Notes: generated by a model from the letters alone, not told the origin. DNA of 33,732 bases from Pseudomonadota bacterium (GCA_022572945.1 JACZUY010000003.1:1-33732), one strand, 5' to 3'. Positions 15,801-24,200 are shown, counted from the first letter of the stretch. Made by a program: numbers and translations.

Positions 15801-15972
15801 TCGTTGGCTCCGGATTCCTGTATTCCCGCGGGATATGCTCAAGGGATTGCAACCGGCGTTGGCCAAGGCCGCCGAGCCCGCGCCGGCCGAGCCCGAGGAG
15901 GAGAAGCCCGCCGGCCCCAAGGTCAAGGTGTACCGCTCCGTCACCCCCTCGACGGTCGAATTCGAACAATAG
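12811..15972 (+). CDS. cpaB: Giant CpaB/RcpC protein with four tandem SAF-CpaB units
   Basis: 1053 aa, about four times the usual CpaB/RcpC length. Start ATG 12811 (MRIAAVIVIIVALGF) gives one N-terminal membrane anchor (2-26); the rest should be periplasmic. Four homologous units follow, at about 48-268, 308-503, 526-741 and 761-977. Each has a SAF-like start (for example VLVAERDLAEGTLLKDSDF), a central GMRA motif (134, 391, 613, 845), a PGDRVDV-like motif (ASDVIDV, AGDRIDL, PGDIVDV), an S/A-E-T-I/V motif and, in units 1, 2 and 4, an FTSD-I/E-S end. Unit 1 has an acidic insert, DDDDDE (88-93). Units 3 and 4 are closest (GMRAVSIAID.VTGVSG). The tail at 978-1053 is Pro/Glu/Lys-rich. CpaB normally works in the periplasm with the secretin CpaC, encoded 17 bp downstream. 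The frame is uninterrupted across all units, so this is a fusion or internal amplification, not an assembly of separate genes. Confidence 0.95.
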   Translation: MRIAAVIVIIVALGFGGLTFYLVQNYLVAERVKIFADAEKEKPGIDAVDVVVAQRNLPAGTVLFETDHLRWQPWPDDSLDDDYIVKRDDDDDEKIEELEDMVVRSAILAGEPVTFAKVFKREDARFVSGLMSAGMRAVTIGMNKKTLGKAGVILPGDRVDVILTLSVPAVGGRTGEEREMKRSSETIVQNARVMAIDSTFSDLEEGTLSGEAITLEVTPKQAEVIALAQTMGELTVALRSLTQGPRVVYDVPFTSDLEISQALSGDPRARERHVATPKPGESPARSSEAAPAGEQAAMGETAADTGLTTTRVLALDRDILAGTLIRDSFLTWAYLPRSNAPDDYFVQPRELIATLRGALITRDFPAGELLPKAAVIMPDSPEFIPAAVRPGMRAIGIPIGGDVMTLISASDVIDVLLVGSITSEAGEHRFSETIVQRVRVLLVDESTATAIVEVTQKEAEKLLVARGLGSITLSLHGTTGAGTVRRERLFTSDIEVSQVLKGGVKALLEASEEAPIEKPELIPETAAITLSSVLVAAGDVAPGTLLRDSNFRFATIEGPVTADMGYFVKGVVRPETLRGYLVTTAITADEPLAADKLMAPAEPGFMTAALMDGMRAVSIAIDPVTGVSGYVSAGDRIDLVMTYTVVIQGGGERKWSETILQNVRVLAIEQGVDRATGKPTVGDTATVELFPNQVEILRVASDYGVVSMSLRGPPSEVKPEFGFTYASEYGAGAGILEYLGSGRAIGVADKGLVATPPFSRSAIRVLVAERDLAEGTLLKDSDFRFEPVEGELPPGAERIVMGSTAINTLRGALVKSAIAANEFIPAKALFKPNAQGFLAAAIRPGMRAVSIAIDEVTGVSGFVSPGDIVDVLMTHKVDDTSEEPILSPRRFAETVARGTRVVAVEQLIDPSSGKPTAGKTVTLEVTPKQAEILALAKDLGALSLALHSASPGATEVAETSFTSDWEISDALLAYSLGAEPMYRVVRPEIPADPPFDIRWLRIPVFPRDMLKGLQPALAKAAEPAPAEPEEEKPAGPKVKVYRSVTPSTVEFEQ

Positions 15973-15989
15973 GGCTGGGAGAGTTTTCC

Positions 15990-17414
15990 GTGATCAAGTT
16001 CCTGGCCGGTCTTTTGGTGGTCGCAGCGTGTGTCGCGGCCGGGCCCGCTGCCGCGCAGCAGACGTCCGCGCCGGCCGAGTCGGTCCCAGACACGATCTTG
16101 CTGTCGTTAAACAAGGCGGCGATCTTCGAGCTTCCCGTCGACGCGCGCGACGTGCTCGTCGCCAACCCCGAGATCGCCGACGTGGTGATCAAGACGCCAC
16201 GAAGGGCCTATGTCCTGGGCCAGGGAATCGGCGACACCAATGTCTACTTCTTCGACGATCAGGGGAACGAAATCCTGCGTCTCGAAGTTCGCGTCGAGCT
16301 CGACCTGTCGGGGCTGCGGCAGGTATTGGCCAAAGTGCTGCCCGACGAACGCATCGAGGTGACCGCGGCGAACGAGAACATCATTCTCACCGGCACCGTG
16401 CGGTCGGCCAAGGCCGCCGAGGACGCCCGGCTGGTCGCGCGCCAGTTCGTCTCCGACGATTCGGAACTGGTCAACATGCTCGGCATCGCCAACGACCAGC
16501 AAGTGGTGCTGCGCGTGCGGATTGCCGAGATGCAGCGAAACATCGTCAAACAGCTCGGCATCTCCACGAACGTGACGGTGCTTGACGCAGGTAACAGTAA
16601 CTTCTCGCTGCTTGGTCAGGGCGGACTCATTGGCGCAGCCGCTGCCGCCAATGCGTTCACGCGAGGTCTCGTATCGGTGGTCTCGGGCGCCCATCTCTTC
16701 GACGAGCTGAGTGTCACGCTCGACGCCCTCGAAAGCCAGGGCCTGGTCAAGACCCTTGCCGAACCCACCCTGACCGCGATATCGGGGGAAAATGCGAACC
16801 TCCTGGTCGGCGGCGAGTTCCCCGTTCCGGTCAACGTGACGGTGACCGATGCGGGCCAGGTTACGATCGATGTTGAGTTCAAGCAATTCGGCATCGTCTT
16901 GACCTTCACGCCCGTGGTGCTGAGTTCGGGACTGATAAGCCTCAAGCTCTCCACCGAGGTGAGCTCACTTGATTTCGTCGAGACCAAACTCGACATCCCG
17001 ATCGGCGGAGGGCAGGTGGTCACTATTCCGGGTCTGATCGTCAACCGGGCGGAGACGACGGTCGAGCTGCCGAGCGGCGGCAGCATCGTGATCGCGGGAT
17101 TGCTGCAGGACGACGTTCGCAACACGATCGAAGGGATCCCCGGCTTGAAGGACATCCCGATCCTTGGCGCCTTGTTCCGCAGCACCAGCTTCCAGAAGGG
17201 CGAGACCGAGCTGGTGATCACGGTGACCGCCTATCTTTCACGCCCAGTAAGCGAAGGAGCGATCGCCCTGCCGACCGACGGCTTCGCGCCGGCGAACGAT
17301 TTCGATATGTATCTGCTGGGCCGGCTGCACGACGTCTACGTCAAGCCCAAGGCTCCGGACCAGGCGCTGCCGATCGGACGGCTGCTGGGTCCCGTCGGCT
17401 ACATCATGGAATGA
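15990..17414 (+). CDS. cpaC: Tad pilus outer-membrane secretin CpaC/RcpA
   Basis: 474 aa from the GTG at 15990, chosen because GGGAGAG precedes it and it starts a signal peptide (MIKFLAGLLVVAACVAAG, cleavage after about residue 22). Residues about 33-103 are the pilus N-terminal domain (VANPEIADVVIKTPR; GDTNVYFFDD). Residues about 105-170 are BON-like. Residues about 240-440 are the secretin domain (VVSGAHLFDELSVTLDALES; GIVLTFTPVVLSSGLISLKL; PGLKDIPILGALFRS). The secretin forms the outer-membrane channel for the Flp pilus. It overlaps cpaD by four bases (ATGA), suggesting translational coupling. Confidence 0.95.
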   Translation: MIKFLAGLLVVAACVAAGPAAAQQTSAPAESVPDTILLSLNKAAIFELPVDARDVLVANPEIADVVIKTPRRAYVLGQGIGDTNVYFFDDQGNEILRLEVRVELDLSGLRQVLAKVLPDERIEVTAANENIILTGTVRSAKAAEDARLVARQFVSDDSELVNMLGIANDQQVVLRVRIAEMQRNIVKQLGISTNVTVLDAGNSNFSLLGQGGLIGAAAAANAFTRGLVSVVSGAHLFDELSVTLDALESQGLVKTLAEPTLTAISGENANLLVGGEFPVPVNVTVTDAGQVTIDVEFKQFGIVLTFTPVVLSSGLISLKLSTEVSSLDFVETKLDIPIGGGQVVTIPGLIVNRAETTVELPSGGSIVIAGLLQDDVRNTIEGIPGLKDIPILGALFRSTSFQKGETELVITVTAYLSRPVSEGAIALPTDGFAPANDFDMYLLGRLHDVYVKPKAPDQALPIGRLLGPVGYIME

Positions 17415-18136
17415 CGGTCATGGGACATTTGAGACACCCAGAGAGCGTACGCTGGCGCCGGCTGTGCGTCCTGTGCGGCCTCGGCCTGATTCTCGCCGCG
17501 TGCACGACGGCGGAGATGAGGATAGGCGGACTGCCCGTGTTCAGTGAGGATTACAGCCAGCGGCATCCGCTTGCCGTCGAAAGCGTCCGCGCCACCCTCA
17601 ACCTGCCGGGCGCGGAAGGCGCGGAACGGCTCACTTCCGGCGAGCTCCGCCGGATCGACGGGTTCGTGGCGGCCTATATGGCCGAGAGGCGCGGACAGCT
17701 GATGATCAGCGTGCCCGGCGCCGCCGCGGGCGATGCCCGGGTTCTCGGCCGGGCCAAGCAGATCGCCGACCGGGCGCGCCAGCACGGCCTGCCTGCCGCC
17801 GAGGTTATCCTCCGCGTCGCCACGGATGAGCAGGAAGCAAACGCCCCGGTGATGGTAAGCTACGAGAAGCTCGTCATGCGCATCCCCGCATGCGGCGACT
17901 GGAGCAAGGAAGCGAGCTACGACTGGACCAACACCGTCCACAGCAACTTCGGTTGCTCGATGCAGCGCGGAGTCGGGCTGATGATCGCCGATCCAGGCGA
18001 CCTGGCCAGGCCCCGCCAAGCCGGACTGCGCGACGCCGTGCGGAGCAACACCATCATTCAACTGTACCGCGCCGGAGAGGTGACAGGCGCCGCCCGCGCC
18101 GAGGCAGAGGAAGCGGAAGCGGAGGAGGCGGAGTAA
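17411..18136 (+). CDS. cpaD: Tad pilus lipoprotein CpaD
   Basis: 241 aa with a lipoprotein signal: lipobox LAAC with Cys31. A second in-frame ATG lies at 17420. The conserved CpaD region is in the C-terminal half: NTVHSNFGCSMQRGVGLMIA followed by DPGDLARPR. CpaD-type proteins are outer-membrane lipoproteins of the Tad machine, thought to help the secretin. The last 25 residues are Ala/Glu-rich, ending EAEEAEAEEAE. Confidence 0.9.
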   Translation: MTVMGHLRHPESVRWRRLCVLCGLGLILAACTTAEMRIGGLPVFSEDYSQRHPLAVESVRATLNLPGAEGAERLTSGELRRIDGFVAAYMAERRGQLMISVPGAAAGDARVLGRAKQIADRARQHGLPAAEVILRVATDEQEANAPVMVSYEKLVMRIPACGDWSKEASYDWTNTVHSNFGCSMQRGVGLMIADPGDLARPRQAGLRDAVRSNTIIQLYRAGEVTGAARAEAEEAEAEEAE

Positions 18137-18164
18137 GGATTCGGTCGGCCGCCAAACGAAGGAG

Positions 18165-19379
18165 TTGACCATTTTCAGGACGACGATAACCGCCTTTCTC
18201 GAAAGCGAAGAGACGAAGGCCATAGTCGACCAGGCGTTCGCCGACCGCCGGCTCGAGAAGGCCATCACCGACAGCCACCTCGGGGGGGCCGTTGGTGCGG
18301 TCGCGCATTTCAGCGAGAGCACCACGCCGAACCTCATCATCATCGAGACGGCGCTCAGCGGCGACGACCTGTTGGAAAGCATCGGCGGTTTGGCCGAGGT
18401 CTGCGACGAGGGAACCGAGGTCCTCGTCCTCGGCGCGGTCAACGATGTGGCGACGTACCGCAGCCTGACGCAGGAGGGCGTGAGCGACTACCTGGTTTCG
18501 CCGTTCACCCCGATCCAGATCTATCAGGCGATCGAGTCGGTCGCCATAGATCCGTCGGAGCCGCCGCGCGGCCGCGTCATCGCCTTCATCGGCGCGAAGG
18601 GCGGCACCGGCAGCAGCACGGTCGCGCACAACATCGCGTGGTCGCTCGCGCGGATCCGCGACGACGACGTCGTCGTCCTCGATCTCGACCTCGCATTCGG
18701 CACGCTGGGAATGGCGTTCAATATGGAGTCGGAGCAGGGCATCGTAGACGCGCTGGCCCATCCCGACCGTCTCGACGAGGTGCTTCTCAAACGCTACATG
18801 TCGATGCCCGAAGACCACCTAATGCTGCTTTCCGCCCGCGGGGTGCTTGACAGCGACGCCGACATCGACATTGAATCGTTCGATACGTTGCTGAATCTGG
18901 TCCGCACGACGGCGCCGTTCATTGTCCTCGATGTACCAACTCACTGGACGTCGTGGACTCAACACGTGCTCAAGAGTTGCGAGGAGATCGTGGTCACGTC
19001 GATGCTTGATTTGGCCTGCTTGCGGGATTCGAAGAATCTGGTCGATACGCTGACCGCCGGGCGGCCCAACGACGCGCCGATCCGTTTGGTCGTCAACCAC
19101 CAGGGCGCGTTTCGGAAGAGCGAACTGTCGACCAAGGACTTCGAGCACGCCGTCGGAAGTTCGCCGGATTTGGTCATCGCGCACGATCCCGCGCTGTTCG
19201 GCACCGCGACCAACAACGGTCAGATGATCGGAGTCGAGAACCCACGCCACAAAGTCACGGAGGGATTCAACGCGCTCGCGCAAACCATAAGCGGCATCGA
19301 ACCGCCGAGGTCGAAGAAGCAAGAACCGGAGAAGGCGGCGGGTGCGCTTTCCTTTTTGGCGAAGCTACGAAAAGGTTAA
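18165..19379 (+). CDS. cpaE: Tad localisation ATPase CpaE/TadZ
   Basis: About 404 aa. The N-terminal receiver-like domain (about 1-140) includes LVLGAVNDVATYRSL and GVSDYLVSPFTP. The C-terminal ParA/MinD-type ATPase has a deviant Walker A, FIGAKGGTGSSTVAHN, and a Walker B, VVVLDLDLAFGT. CpaE/TadZ places the pilus machine, often at a pole. The start is uncertain. AAGGAG (18159-18164) directly abuts the TTG at 18165, while the in-frame ATT at 18171 has ideal 6-nt spacing, and no ATG is near. CpaF starts four bases after the stop. Confidence 0.9.
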   Translation: MTIFRTTITAFLESEETKAIVDQAFADRRLEKAITDSHLGGAVGAVAHFSESTTPNLIIIETALSGDDLLESIGGLAEVCDEGTEVLVLGAVNDVATYRSLTQEGVSDYLVSPFTPIQIYQAIESVAIDPSEPPRGRVIAFIGAKGGTGSSTVAHNIAWSLARIRDDDVVVLDLDLAFGTLGMAFNMESEQGIVDALAHPDRLDEVLLKRYMSMPEDHLMLLSARGVLDSDADIDIESFDTLLNLVRTTAPFIVLDVPTHWTSWTQHVLKSCEEIVVTSMLDLACLRDSKNLVDTLTAGRPNDAPIRLVVNHQGAFRKSELSTKDFEHAVGSSPDLVIAHDPALFGTATNNGQMIGVENPRHKVTEGFNALAQTISGIEPPRSKKQEPEKAAGALSFLAKLRKG

Positions 19380-19382
19380 GTG

Positions 19383-20852
19383 ATGTCATTCGGAAAACGC
19401 AGTGGCGCCCCAGCCAAGAAGCCGGTCGACGTAGCGCCGCCGGAACCTGAACGGGACCCCACACCCAAGCCGGACATCAAGGTGGTCGCCTCCAGGGAGG
19501 AGGCGAAACCAGAGCCCAAACAAGAGGCCGCGCCGCCGCCCAAGCCAAAGGGACCAGCCGATCCGGCCGCCGAGGCGCGCTTCGCCCAGACCAAGATCAA
19601 CATCTTCAATGCGCTGATCGACACGGTCGACCTCACCGAGCTGAGCAAGCTCGAAACGGACCAGGTGCGCGAAGAGATCACCGACATCGTCTCCGAGATC
19701 ATCAGCCTGCGCAATCTGGTGCTGAGCGCCGCCGAACAGCAGCGGCTGATCACCGAGATCTGCGACGACGTGCTCGGTCTCGGACCGCTCGAGCCGTTGC
19801 TCGCGCGCGACGATATCGCCGACATCATGGTCAACGGCTACGACAAGGTCTACATCGAGACCGGCGGCACGATCGAGCTCACCGACATCAAGTTCCGCGA
19901 CAACACGCAGCTGATGAACATCTGCCAGCGCATCGTCAGCGCGGTGGGCCGGCGCGTCGACGAATCGAGCCCGATCTGCGACGCGCGCCTGCTCGACGGC
20001 AGCCGCGTCAACGTGATCGCGCCGCCGTTGTCGATCGACGGACCGACGCTGACGATCCGCAAGTTCAAGAAGGACAAGCTCAAGCTGTCCGACCTGGTCA
20101 ACTTCGGGGCCATACCGCCGGCCGGCGCCAAGCTCCTGGAGGTCATCGGCGCGGCCCGGCTCAATATCCTGATCTCGGGCGGCACCGGCAGCGGCAAGAC
20201 CACGCTGCTCAACGCGCTCACCGGGTTCATCGACATGGGCGAGCGCACCATCACCTGCGAGGACTCGGCCGAGCTGCAGCTCCAGCAGCCCCACGTGGTG
20301 CGGCTGGAGACCCGGCCGCCGAACCTCGAGGGCGTCGGTGAGATCACCATGCGGGACCTGATCAAGAACTGCCTGCGGATGCGCCCCGAACGGATCATCG
20401 TCGGCGAGGTGCGCGGACCCGAGGCGTTCGACCTGTTGCAGGCGATGAACACCGGCCACGACGGCTCGATGGGCACCATCCACGCCAACAACCCGCGCGA
20501 GGCGCTCAGCCGCGTCGAGAACATGATCGCCATGGGCGGCTACAATCTGCCGGCGAAGACGGTGCGCGAGCAGATCGCCGCGGCGGTTCATGTCATCATC
20601 CAGGCGCAGCGCCTGCGCGACGGTTCGCGCCGCATCACCCACATCACCGAGGTGATGGGCATGGAAGGCGAGGTGGTGATTCTCCAGGATCTCATCCTCT
20701 ACGAGATCACCGGCGAGGACGCCGACGGCAAGCTCATCGGCCACCACAAAGCGACCGGCGTGCGGCCCGCGTTCTGGGACCGCGCGCGCTACTTCGGTCT
20801 CGAGGACCTGCTCCAGGAGGCGATGGAGGGCCTGCAAGGCGACCCGGCGTGA
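19383..20852 (+). CDS. cpaF: Tad pilus assembly ATPase CpaF/TadA
   Basis: 489 aa from the ATG at 19383 (a GTG immediately before is also possible), with AAAAGG upstream. The first 65 residues are Pro/Lys/Glu-rich and probably disordered. Then come the N-terminal domain of secretion ATPases and the motor domain, with Walker A GGTGSGKTT (266-274), the Asp/Walker B region RIIVGEVRG (337-345) and the conserved TGHDGSMGTIHANNPREAL. The hexameric cytoplasmic motor would drive Flp pilus extension, and probably retraction, through TadB and TadC encoded just downstream. Confidence 0.96.
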   Translation: MSFGKRSGAPAKKPVDVAPPEPERDPTPKPDIKVVASREEAKPEPKQEAAPPPKPKGPADPAAEARFAQTKINIFNALIDTVDLTELSKLETDQVREEITDIVSEIISLRNLVLSAAEQQRLITEICDDVLGLGPLEPLLARDDIADIMVNGYDKVYIETGGTIELTDIKFRDNTQLMNICQRIVSAVGRRVDESSPICDARLLDGSRVNVIAPPLSIDGPTLTIRKFKKDKLKLSDLVNFGAIPPAGAKLLEVIGAARLNILISGGTGSGKTTLLNALTGFIDMGERTITCEDSAELQLQQPHVVRLETRPPNLEGVGEITMRDLIKNCLRMRPERIIVGEVRGPEAFDLLQAMNTGHDGSMGTIHANNPREALSRVENMIAMGGYNLPAKTVREQIAAAVHVIIQAQRLRDGSRRITHITEVMGMEGEVVILQDLILYEITGEDADGKLIGHHKATGVRPAFWDRARYFGLEDLLQEAMEGLQGDPA

Positions 20853-20858
20853 AGCCCA

Positions 20859-21857
20859 ATGGATAGCCCCCTCATACTCACGCTTGCGGTGGCCTTCACC
20901 ATGGCCCTGCTCTTGGGGTCCGTGTGCACCGTCTTTGCCTACGAGCTCAAGTTCGGCCCCCGCGCGCGTTTGCGCAAACGGGTCAAGGCGATCGTCGACC
21001 CGGGCGGCAGCGAGGCCGCCGCAAAGAGAGACAAAGGCGCCGGCGCCCAACGGAAAATGATTCAGGCGAGGTTGAAGGAGCTCGAGGACACGCAGAAGAA
21101 GTCGAAGCGGCGATTCGAGATCCGCAAGAAGATTCAGGAAGCCGGTCTCGACATGCCGGTCACCCACATCTACCTCATCAGCGTCGTCGTCGGGGTGATC
21201 GCGGCGGGTATTTATATTCTGTTCAAGTTCGGACCCTTGTGGGCTACGCCGCTGGTCGCCATTCCGGTGGGCTTCTTCCTGCCGACATACGCGCTTGGTT
21301 TCATCGCGCGCCGGCGCCAGAAAAAATTCACCTTTCATTTCGCCGACGCGATCGACGTCATTACGCGCGGCATCCAGTCGGGCCTGCCGACCGCGGAGTG
21401 CATGCGAATCATCGCCCGCGAGAGTCCCGAACCGGTGTGCACCGAATTCCGGTTGTTCACCGAGGGCCAGCGCCTTGGACTGACGCTCGACGAGGCGCTC
21501 GAGCGCGCGACCGACCGTATGCCGACTCCGGAGCTGAAGTTTTTCGCCATCGTCCTCAACATCAACGCGCAGACCGGCGGCAACCTCGCCGAGACGCTGG
21601 GCAACCTGTCGAAAGTGCTGCGCGGCCGCAAGCAGATGGCCGACACGATCAAAACCAAATCGTCCGAGGCGAAATCGACGGCGATGATCATCGGCGCCCT
21701 GCCCTTCTGCATCATGGCGATGCTGGCCGTCATCAGTCCCGAGTATATCGTCCTGCTTTTCACCGAGGATCTCGGCAACACCCTGCTCTACGTCGCCGGC
21801 GGGTTGATGGGCGTGGGAGCGTACGTCATGAACGCCATGACCAAGCTGAAGATGTGA
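20859..21857 (+). CDS. tadB: Tad inner-membrane platform protein TadB
   Basis: 332 aa. N-terminal membrane segment at about 5-27, a charged cytoplasmic stretch at about 30-95, a pair of membrane segments at about 102-150, then the T2SSF (GspF-like) helical domain (FADAIDVITRGIQSGLPTAE; LNINAQTGGNLAETLGNLSK) and two C-terminal segments. It is the inner-membrane core contacted by the CpaF motor. It follows cpaF by six bases. Confidence 0.93.
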   Translation: MDSPLILTLAVAFTMALLLGSVCTVFAYELKFGPRARLRKRVKAIVDPGGSEAAAKRDKGAGAQRKMIQARLKELEDTQKKSKRRFEIRKKIQEAGLDMPVTHIYLISVVVGVIAAGIYILFKFGPLWATPLVAIPVGFFLPTYALGFIARRRQKKFTFHFADAIDVITRGIQSGLPTAECMRIIARESPEPVCTEFRLFTEGQRLGLTLDEALERATDRMPTPELKFFAIVLNINAQTGGNLAETLGNLSKVLRGRKQMADTIKTKSSEAKSTAMIIGALPFCIMAMLAVISPEYIVLLFTEDLGNTLLYVAGGLMGVGAYVMNAMTKLKM

Positions 21858-21865
21858 GGGTCGTC

Positions 21866-22828
21866 ATGCTCGACAGATTTATCGATCAGCAGGCGCTCAT
21901 CGTGTTCCTCGCCAGCGCCGCGACGTTCATGATGATCGTCGCCCTGGCGATGCCGTTCCTGCAACAGAGCGCATTGAGCTCGCGCCTCAAGGCCGTGGCC
22001 AAGCGGCGCGAGGAGTTGAGCCAGCAACAACGCGCCAAGCTTCAGGAAAAGGATAAGAAGTCCCTGGTGAGCGAGACCCAGATCGGCTTGATGAAAAAGG
22101 TGGTCGAGGCGGTGAACCTCGAGGAGCTTCTGGCGTCGCAGGAACTGAAGAACAGGCTTGCCCAGGGGGGATATCGCGGGCCGGCCGCCGCCATCATCTT
22201 CACCTTCATGCGGCTGTTGATGCCAATCGTACTGGCTATCCTCACGTGGTTCATCTTGTTCGTCGCGAAGACGTTCGACGTCGATTTCTTCATGAAATTG
22301 ATCTATTGCTTCGCCGCGCTGCCGATCGGTTACTTCCTCCCCAATCTGATTCTCACCAGCCAGATTCAGTCGCGCCAGCAAGAGTTTACGATGCAGTTCC
22401 CCGATGCCCTCGATTTGCTGGTCATTTGTGTCGAGGCGGGTCTGTCGATGGAGGCCGCGTTCAACCGCGTTACCGACGAGATGGCGGAAAACGCGCCGGT
22501 CCTGGCTCAGGAGTTCGGCCTGACCACGGCCGAGCTCGCCTACCTCGGGGACCGCGGCAAGGCGCTCGAAAACCTCGCCCTCAGAACCGGGCTGGATACC
22601 GTCAAGTCGTTCACCACGTCGTTGATCCAGTCGGAGAAGTACGGCACGCCCCTGGCCACCGCCTTGCGCGTGATCTCGCAGGAGAACCGCGAGAAGCGCA
22701 TGGCGAAGGTCGAGGAGAAGGCCGCGGCCCTGGGCGCCAAGATGACCGTGCCGATGATCGCCTTCTTCCTGCCGGTGATCTTCATCGTCGTCATCGGCCC
22801 GGCGGTCATCCAGGTCATGGCGATGTAG
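21866..22828 (+). CDS. tadC: Tad inner-membrane platform protein TadC
   Basis: 320 aa from the ATG at 21866, with GAGGG just upstream. The layout matches TadB: N-terminal segment at about 13-36, charged region, a segment pair near 100-160, T2SSF domain (MQFPDALDLLVICVEAGLSM; GLDTVKSFTTSLIQSEKYGT) and a C-terminal segment. It is the partner of TadB. It is the last gene of the rightward pilus run in this window; tadE/F/G-type pseudopilins do not follow. The next gene is convergent, 81 bp away. Confidence 0.93.
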   Translation: MLDRFIDQQALIVFLASAATFMMIVALAMPFLQQSALSSRLKAVAKRREELSQQQRAKLQEKDKKSLVSETQIGLMKKVVEAVNLEELLASQELKNRLAQGGYRGPAAAIIFTFMRLLMPIVLAILTWFILFVAKTFDVDFFMKLIYCFAALPIGYFLPNLILTSQIQSRQQEFTMQFPDALDLLVICVEAGLSMEAAFNRVTDEMAENAPVLAQEFGLTTAELAYLGDRGKALENLALRTGLDTVKSFTTSLIQSEKYGTPLATALRVISQENREKRMAKVEEKAAALGAKMTVPMIAFFLPVIFIVVIGPAVIQVMAM

Positions 22829-22909
22829 CCAGCCTTCGGCGGCGCGCTTCGAGCGGCATCGCGCGGGCGCGCACCGCAAGCCCCATCCGGAAAGAATTTC
22901 GTCCTCGGG

Positions 22910-23659
22910 TCAGCCGAGAATCAGCGGCCCGTAGAGCCACGCCAGCCAGGTCGCGAGGCAGACGCACGCCCCCACCGGCAGCCGCCGGTCGGCGGAGCGC
23001 GTACGAGCATGGACGACCGCGACGGCGAGCGCCGCCAGCAAGGCGACGACCGCGACGTCGGGGAATCCCTGCCATCCCACCCATGCGCCGGCCGCCGCGA
23101 GCAGCCTGGCTTCGCCCGACCCCAGGGCGGACTTACGGTCGAGCCTTGCGTCCGCCGCCGGCATGGCCAAACCGCAGCCGAAGCCGATTCCGGCGCCGGC
23201 CAGGCTGTCGACCATCGCGCCTGGGCCGGTGATTGCGGCAACCGCGAAGCCGACGGAGAAGAGCGCCACAACCAGCTCGTTGGGCACGGTGAAATGGCGC
23301 GTGTTGATCAGCGCCAGCACCATCAGCAGCCATCCCAGAATGCTCCCCGCCCAGAGCTCCGGACCCGACGCCACGGTCCACGCCCAAAGCACGACGGCGA
23401 GCGCCGCCAGCTCGATGAGCGGGTAGAACAGGCTCACCCGTTCACCGCAGTAGCGGCATCGGCCGCGACTCACCATCCAGTTGACCACGGGCATGAGATC
23501 GAGGAGGCCGAGCACGTGCCCGCAGGCATCGCACGCCGAGCGGTCGATCAGGACCTTGCGGCCCGCCGGAATGCGCAACGCCAACACGCCGAGAAAGCTG
23601 CCGGTTATCGGAGCGATCCCCAGCAATATGACGGTCGATAGCAGGACGGCGTCTGTCAT
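22910..23659 (-). CDS. PilD/GspO-type prepilin peptidase with altered catalytic residues
   Basis: 249 aa from the ATG at 23659. Several membrane segments and the N-terminal four-cysteine zinc motif are present (CDAC at 43-46; CRYC at 68-71). The first A24 catalytic motif reads LALINTRHFTVPN, with Asn119 where the family has Asp. The GxGD motif reads GSGEARLLAAAGAW, with Glu183 instead of Asp. The rest of the motif context is well conserved, so the alignment is not in doubt. Either the protease activity is lost or greatly reduced, or it is a divergent form. It is on the opposite strand to the Tad genes and converges with tadC. The active-looking CpaA at 12061 can cover Flp processing. Confidence 0.85.
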   Translation of the reverse strand: MTDAVLLSTVILLGIAPITGSFLGVLALRIPAGRKVLIDRSACDACGHVLGLLDLMPVVNWMVSRGRCRYCGERVSLFYPLIELAALAVVLWAWTVASGPELWAGSILGWLLMVLALINTRHFTVPNELVVALFSVGFAVAAITGPGAMVDSLAGAGIGFGCGLAMPAADARLDRKSALGSGEARLLAAAGAWVGWQGFPDVAVVALLAALAVAVVHARTRSADRRLPVGACVCLATWLAWLYGPLILG

Positions 23660-23867
23660 CGCCACTGGCTCGTGCGCGGCCCAACGTTGCGTGCCGCCAC
23701 AGTGCCCGTCGACCGGCCCGGATTCAACCCGCTTGGGCAGCCCACCCGCCGGCGCCGGGGCAATGTCCGGCCCGGACAAATTTGTTCGCAGCAAACCCTT
23801 GGCATGCAGGCCCTCGCGCCCCATTGTTGGGCGTAGCGGGCGTACGAGTTGTCGAAGGGAGCGGTCG

Positions 23868-24200
23868 ATGAGCGATGCGAACAACGCCGAATGGCATCGG
23901 GTAGCGAAGACGAGCGAGGTCACGGACGACGAGCCCAAGGCGGTCCAGGTCGGCGCCGAGTACATCGCGCTCTTCAAGGTGGACGGAACCTTCTACGCCA
24001 CCGACGACGTTTGCACGCACGAGTTCGCGTCGCTTTCGGAAGGCTTCGTCGAGGGCGACGTGATCGAATGCCCCCTTCACGCGGGGCAATTCCACATTCC
24101 CACCGGAAAAGCGCTGTCGCCGCCGGTCGAGGAGGACTTGCGCACCTTTCCGGTCAAGGTCGAAGGCGACGACATCTACGTGCAGGTTCCCAAGGGCTGA
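23868..24200 (+). CDS. Rieske [2Fe-2S] ferredoxin
   Basis: 110-aa soluble Rieske protein. Cluster ligands Cys49 and His51 (CTH) and Cys68 and His71 (CPLH) are all present. It resembles the ferredoxin components of aromatic-ring dioxygenases and the NirD-like group. The ATG at 23868 is preceded by GAAGGGAG about 6 nt upstream. The FAD reductase gene starts 33 bp downstream, so the two probably form an electron-transfer pair for an oxygenase or another acceptor. No terminal oxygenase is in the window. Confidence 0.92.
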   Translation: MSDANNAEWHRVAKTSEVTDDEPKAVQVGAEYIALFKVDGTFYATDDVCTHEFASLSEGFVEGDVIECPLHAGQFHIPTGKALSPPVEEDLRTFPVKVEGDDIYVQVPKG

